Below, one piece after another: positions 42,961 through 64,000 of a DNA stretch of 64,000 nucleotides (the first letter of the stretch is position 1; every line of letters begins with the position of its first letter). The notes beneath the pieces were generated by a model that worked only from the letters and a program-made list of their open reading frames with translations, ran no database searches and was not told the origin of the DNA. The stretch spans positions 51,641,169 through 51,705,168 of the forward strand of contig OX485806.1 in assembly GCA_950295325.1 (NCBI GenBank), in the 5' to 3' direction. Source of the stretch: Polytrichum commune (lineage: Eukaryota; Streptophyta; Polytrichopsida; Polytrichales; Polytrichaceae). Both the position numbers and the translations under genes were made by a program.

Positions 42961-45555
42961 AAGGCTATGATGAGTGATCATTGTTCATTGATCACTCTAG
43001 TGCACAACCCGAAGAAGCTATTTGGATGAACCATCATTGAATGATATTTTCAAGAAACTTTTGAGGGGCAGCTCCAAGTGACCACTTATGCAATCCTTTG
43101 TCATTTTCTTCCCAATCTTGGTTCTACAACATTGGGAGATCACCAATGCTCTTAGATATTAGCCATTCGATGTTTGCATCAAGAGACATCCCAATCCCCT
43201 CCTTGGTCATTTAAGGTACAAATTGTATAGATACATCAATAGAACTCCCAATGCAAAACTGGACTGATCTCATATCCAATGTGTTACCTTCAGCATGAGG
43301 ATGTCTTTTTTCAATTTCAACATGAATAGATGGTTCAGAGGTTGTGTGAACTCTAAAATGAAAGTTGTATCTGCAATTTAAAAATTCAGCTTGGGATTAT
43401 AAAAATAATGTGTTATGTGTAATTTTGTCCGTGTTGACAGCTATCTAAGTATTTGAAAACCTACAAGTCAAATTGCAACTTGTGGGTCACACTCAGGCAG
43501 ACATAGACATGTATTTCATGTACTTGTTTGAACAACTTGATGAAAGGCCATTATTTCTATCTATCTCAATAACTAACTAAACAACCAAAACAACCAACAC
43601 ATATGTTCTTGCGGGTTGCGAAAAACTTACATGGACTCCCCAACATCTTTTAATTATTCATGATTTGAGAATAATTGTTAGGGATGTTTATAACGCAAAT
43701 CAAATGAATGTTGGGATTCGTAGTGGGATAAGGAAATACATAGAAATTTGGGAGAGCAGTGTCTAATGAATGAAAATTATCATGAAAAATTGGAGCATTA
43801 CATCACCTATTAGAATTGGATAACTATTTCCCCCAACCCCTTGCAAGCTTATGGGCATCCACATCATACACTACAACAAATTGAAGTGTTTTTGAGCCAT
43901 TACAAGAAGATACAACTCTAAAGGACAATTCTAAAGATCCCTTCTATGGAATTGCATGTGACAAGTTGAAGGAGTCCTGCAACTCCTACAAAGATCTTTT
44001 ACTACATGATTTTGTTTTTGTCTGTCCTTTGGACACTATCATCTACCCTATGTAGGTGGATTGAGCATTGACACATATGCAAATTCAACAAAAACCATTG
44101 TCAACACGGACAAATTTCATATATGATAATTTCCAAACTAGAATATTACAAAAGGGGCATGGTATGATAATTGAGAGTACCATCTGACCACCATAGCAAT
44201 ATTGTGGATTGAGTCCATGTAGTTGTGTGCTTTATTCAAATTGAAGTAGGAAAAACATAAAATGACACTTATGTTGTGCAAATAGGGAAAAACGAGAACA
44301 AATATGCCCAAAACTTTTGAATTGGCAACCATTTTAAACCAACCACGTAGGAAAAACATTGACAGTGCTCCAAATAGGTTTTTCTTTTGTGCCTCCTCCC
44401 AACACTTCATGAATTTGGTTTGGACTACTTCTTTCGATACATCAAACAATTTTTCTCTACCTTACCTATAAAAAAGCACTAATCTGCTGATTTTAATAAG
44501 TGTGTTTATGAACATCATTTTTGGTATTCATGTCTGAATGAAGCAACGTTGTTGTTGGTTAGGCTTCTATCTTTATCATACATTAGGAGTGCTCTAGAAG
44601 TATTTTCGTCCATTGTTTCCCTTGAGCACACGATCAAATGAAATTGGACTACCTCTTGTTGTATAGGAGAGAATTGGCTTTGTCTTACTAGTACTATGGG
44701 ATGAAAGCTACTTACATTTTCTTGGTTGTAGTTCGATAACATTGCACCCAATTATAGAAATAATTAACAATCATTAGAGGTGAGCAATGGGGAATGATCT
44801 CTTATCTTCCTTTGTAATTTCCTTCCCAGTTCCATTTAGAGTTCCAATTCTTTTATTGTTTCTACAAATATTTTCACCACCTAAGCTCATTTTTTAGATA
44901 AGATGTATATACCTAGGCTTCAGCCGTGTGTTCAATTAATAAGATATTTCTGTCTTTTCCTCTGATGGATCCACTATTTAATGATTTCCCATTAACATAC
45001 ACGTTAAAATTTCACTACACATAGACAGTTTGCCATAATTCTAACTCCCCCACTGCAAAGCACAACAATAAATGCAAGAGCAGAACACTCATGGACAGGG
45101 ATTACATACCCAAGATCAAATCACCATCATCTCCAACACCAAGAAGACCTACAGGGTATTCATTATCAATATCCCGCAACGCACTTGCCTTGACTTACGT
45201 ATGACATGCTCCATAGTTGTGAAGTAGAAAGGGCATTGGGGGTAATGCAAACACGATTATTATGTGATTCCCTAAACCTGAACCTTTAACTCTAATTTAA
45301 ACACCTCGGTTTTGCAACTGGCACTCGGAATTCCATTTCACTTTGAAAGGATTTTTGTATACTAAGACTTCAATATTTCGAGACAAGGTTGGTCTGCAAA
45401 GTGATTTTTTTTCTGACATTGAGTATCAGATTGCAAAACATTTGTAACAGCTGCATTTTTTCTTTCAAGTGTGACTCTGGAAGGTAAACACCATTTTATG
45501 AAATCCTTATCATACCAGTATTTGAATCTCAGATACCTTGTGGTTGAATCCGTAG
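42961..45555. other. Unassigned sequence downstream of gyrase A
   Basis: No gene recognised. Minus-strand open frames near 44,138-44,449 and 44,515-44,751 have no known motif. The part nearest 45,555 includes the gyrase 3' UTR. Confidence 0.35.
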
Positions 45556-45558
45556 TAG

Positions 45559-62802
<17,244 letters not shown>

Positions 62803-62903
62803 CTTGACCAGGAACTGTAATTCTCCATGGCTTCCCTCCGACTTGAGCTGGTCACTTCTCTATCGAAGCACAACAACGGAATCAGCATGCGAAGGTTCAG
62901 ATT

Positions 62904-63206
62904 TCAGAAAGCCGGCCCGACACTCTCTGACAATTTGTTGAACCTGTCTATTGACCCCTGCGTCTTACAAACAACCCATTTTCTAATGTCATCGTCAAAC
63001 CTCAGAACTGCTTCGAATATGTTTTTAACATTTGCCAAATACCTTATCAGAGCTCCAAACACACGGAAAATCAAAGAAAAAGATAAATTTTCCGCTATCC
63101 ACCATATACAGTGGTACCAACAAACACGTCCAAATACTATGCCAACGTACGGCATAACCCGGAATAGGGTTGGCAAGAAGGACTCTTCACCACGGTGGTC
63201 TGACAT
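62904..63206 (-). other. Open frame in the presumed gyrase A leader
   Basis: A 100-codon minus-strand frame begins at 63,206, upstream of the gyrase start, and is closed before it. It has mixed hydrophobic segments and no motif. It may be an upstream open frame, part of an untranslated leader or chance. A donor-like 'ttt|gtaaga' inside it and an acceptor-like 'ttacag' just upstream of the gyrase ATG would allow a leader intron, but joining them does not place the frame in phase with gyrase. Confidence 0.25.
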
Positions 63207-64000
63207 TTAGGGTTTCGAAGTCGAGGAGAACCGACCACTACAGTCTACCCTCTCTGTGACCTGTCGGGAGTAAAAAAATTTGTAACACTTATGAAATTCT
63301 AGCACGGTACTGTACCAATTAGAGAGGGTGGGCAATTCAAAAAATAACACTTATAAGTTTTACAGTCACATGGTAAGAATAGAGTCATTAATAATACTTG
63401 TAAAATATCATTACATTAATTAATTAATGAGATTGCTTGCACTTCCTTAGTGATCAAATAAGAATCTATTGTTGTTTGATGAGACTCTTGACAACGGGAA
63501 ATAATGATAGAATTTTCTAAAAACGAAAGCTTTGTCTTAACTTTTAAGTTCACTAACATTGCTATGTTGCTATTCTAGAAATGTAGATAAGGTTGTTATT
63601 CCTTCATGCACTTGAGCAAATGAAACATTATGAACTCCCATATCACTAATTTATTAATCATCTTTAATAATTTCACATGCCTCTAATGCACTAAGTATAT
63701 TCAAGATATTTTCCTCTTATTAAAATAATTAAGATCAAACTCAACTTCAAACCTTGGGGAGCTGACTATCATAATTTTAGAAAGCCACACGAGTTTAAAT
63801 AAAAATAGGGTCAATTTAATTCGTTTAGGGTAAATTTTATAATTTTGTTATATTTACCATAGCATTGGAAATATGCCCCCTACATGATTATATGTAAAAT
63901 AGGGTGGTGAGTAATTCCTTCATTTTAGCAATCAGTAGAAAAAAAATAAGGTCATAGACATAGGATCCCCCTAAAAATGTGTAGTAGGATCAGTAGAATA
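63207..64000. other. Upstream flank of gyrase A
   Basis: The first part (to about 63,260) is moderately GC-rich and probably holds the promoter and 5' UTR. From about 63,280 onward it is AT-rich with no recognised gene or repeat. Confidence 0.4.

Noticed and set aside
44138-44751. Two minus-strand open frames between the genes
   Set aside because: No recognisable domain and no splice-consistent partners. They are not part of the gyrase transcript, which stops at 45,559.
62904-63206. First coding exon of gyrase A
   Set aside because: An in-frame stop separates it from the gyrase start, and the plausible leader splice does not keep phase with the gyrase frame.

Overview
The window looks like nuclear DNA of a land plant, probably one with a large, repeat-rich genome such as a gymnosperm (the lineage is inferred). 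The evidence is two intron-rich plant-type genes, a plant casein kinase 1-like kinase and an organelle-targeted DNA gyrase A, set among old Ty3/gypsy-type LTR retroelement fossils and CpG-poor, AT-rich filler. I found no prokaryotic features, no CRISPR array and no rRNA or tRNA gene.

Layout. 1-11 kb is mostly decayed sequence. It holds one copy of a diverged repeat whose partner lies at 23.4-23.9 kb, and one isolated, relatively CpG-rich open frame at 5.37-5.76 kb. 11-21 kb is a nest of fossils. A tandem array of ~128-bp units is split by a solo LTR (11,234-13,931), which itself carries a ~1-kb insertion. Next comes a minus-strand gag remnant with its primer-binding site and 5' LTR (14.2-19.1 kb), then a minus-strand chromovirus pol remnant (19.2-21.0 kb). 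21.0-22.6 kb holds exon-like blocks of an unrecognised decayed gene. 24-31 kb is AT-rich filler with a higher-order minisatellite (26.15-26.57 kb) that may sit inside another LTR.

The casein kinase 1-like gene reads left to right (31,801-37,842) in 13 exons. All splice sites are GT-AG and the phases are consistent, giving 484 residues. DNA gyrase A reads right to left (62,802-45,559) in 28 exons, giving 1,021 residues with a long presumed transit peptide. The two genes converge on a 7.7-kb spacer that contains another integrase remnant and LTR-like sequence.

The two genes have no obvious joint pathway: one is a Ser/Thr kinase, the other half of the organelle gyrase (with GyrB). The most unusual host-gene features are two GC-AG introns in gyrase A and a 128-bp tandem duplication that copies the start and 3' splice site of its exon 12. 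The best transposon observation is the solo LTR whose 5-bp target duplication falls exactly on a tandem-repeat boundary.
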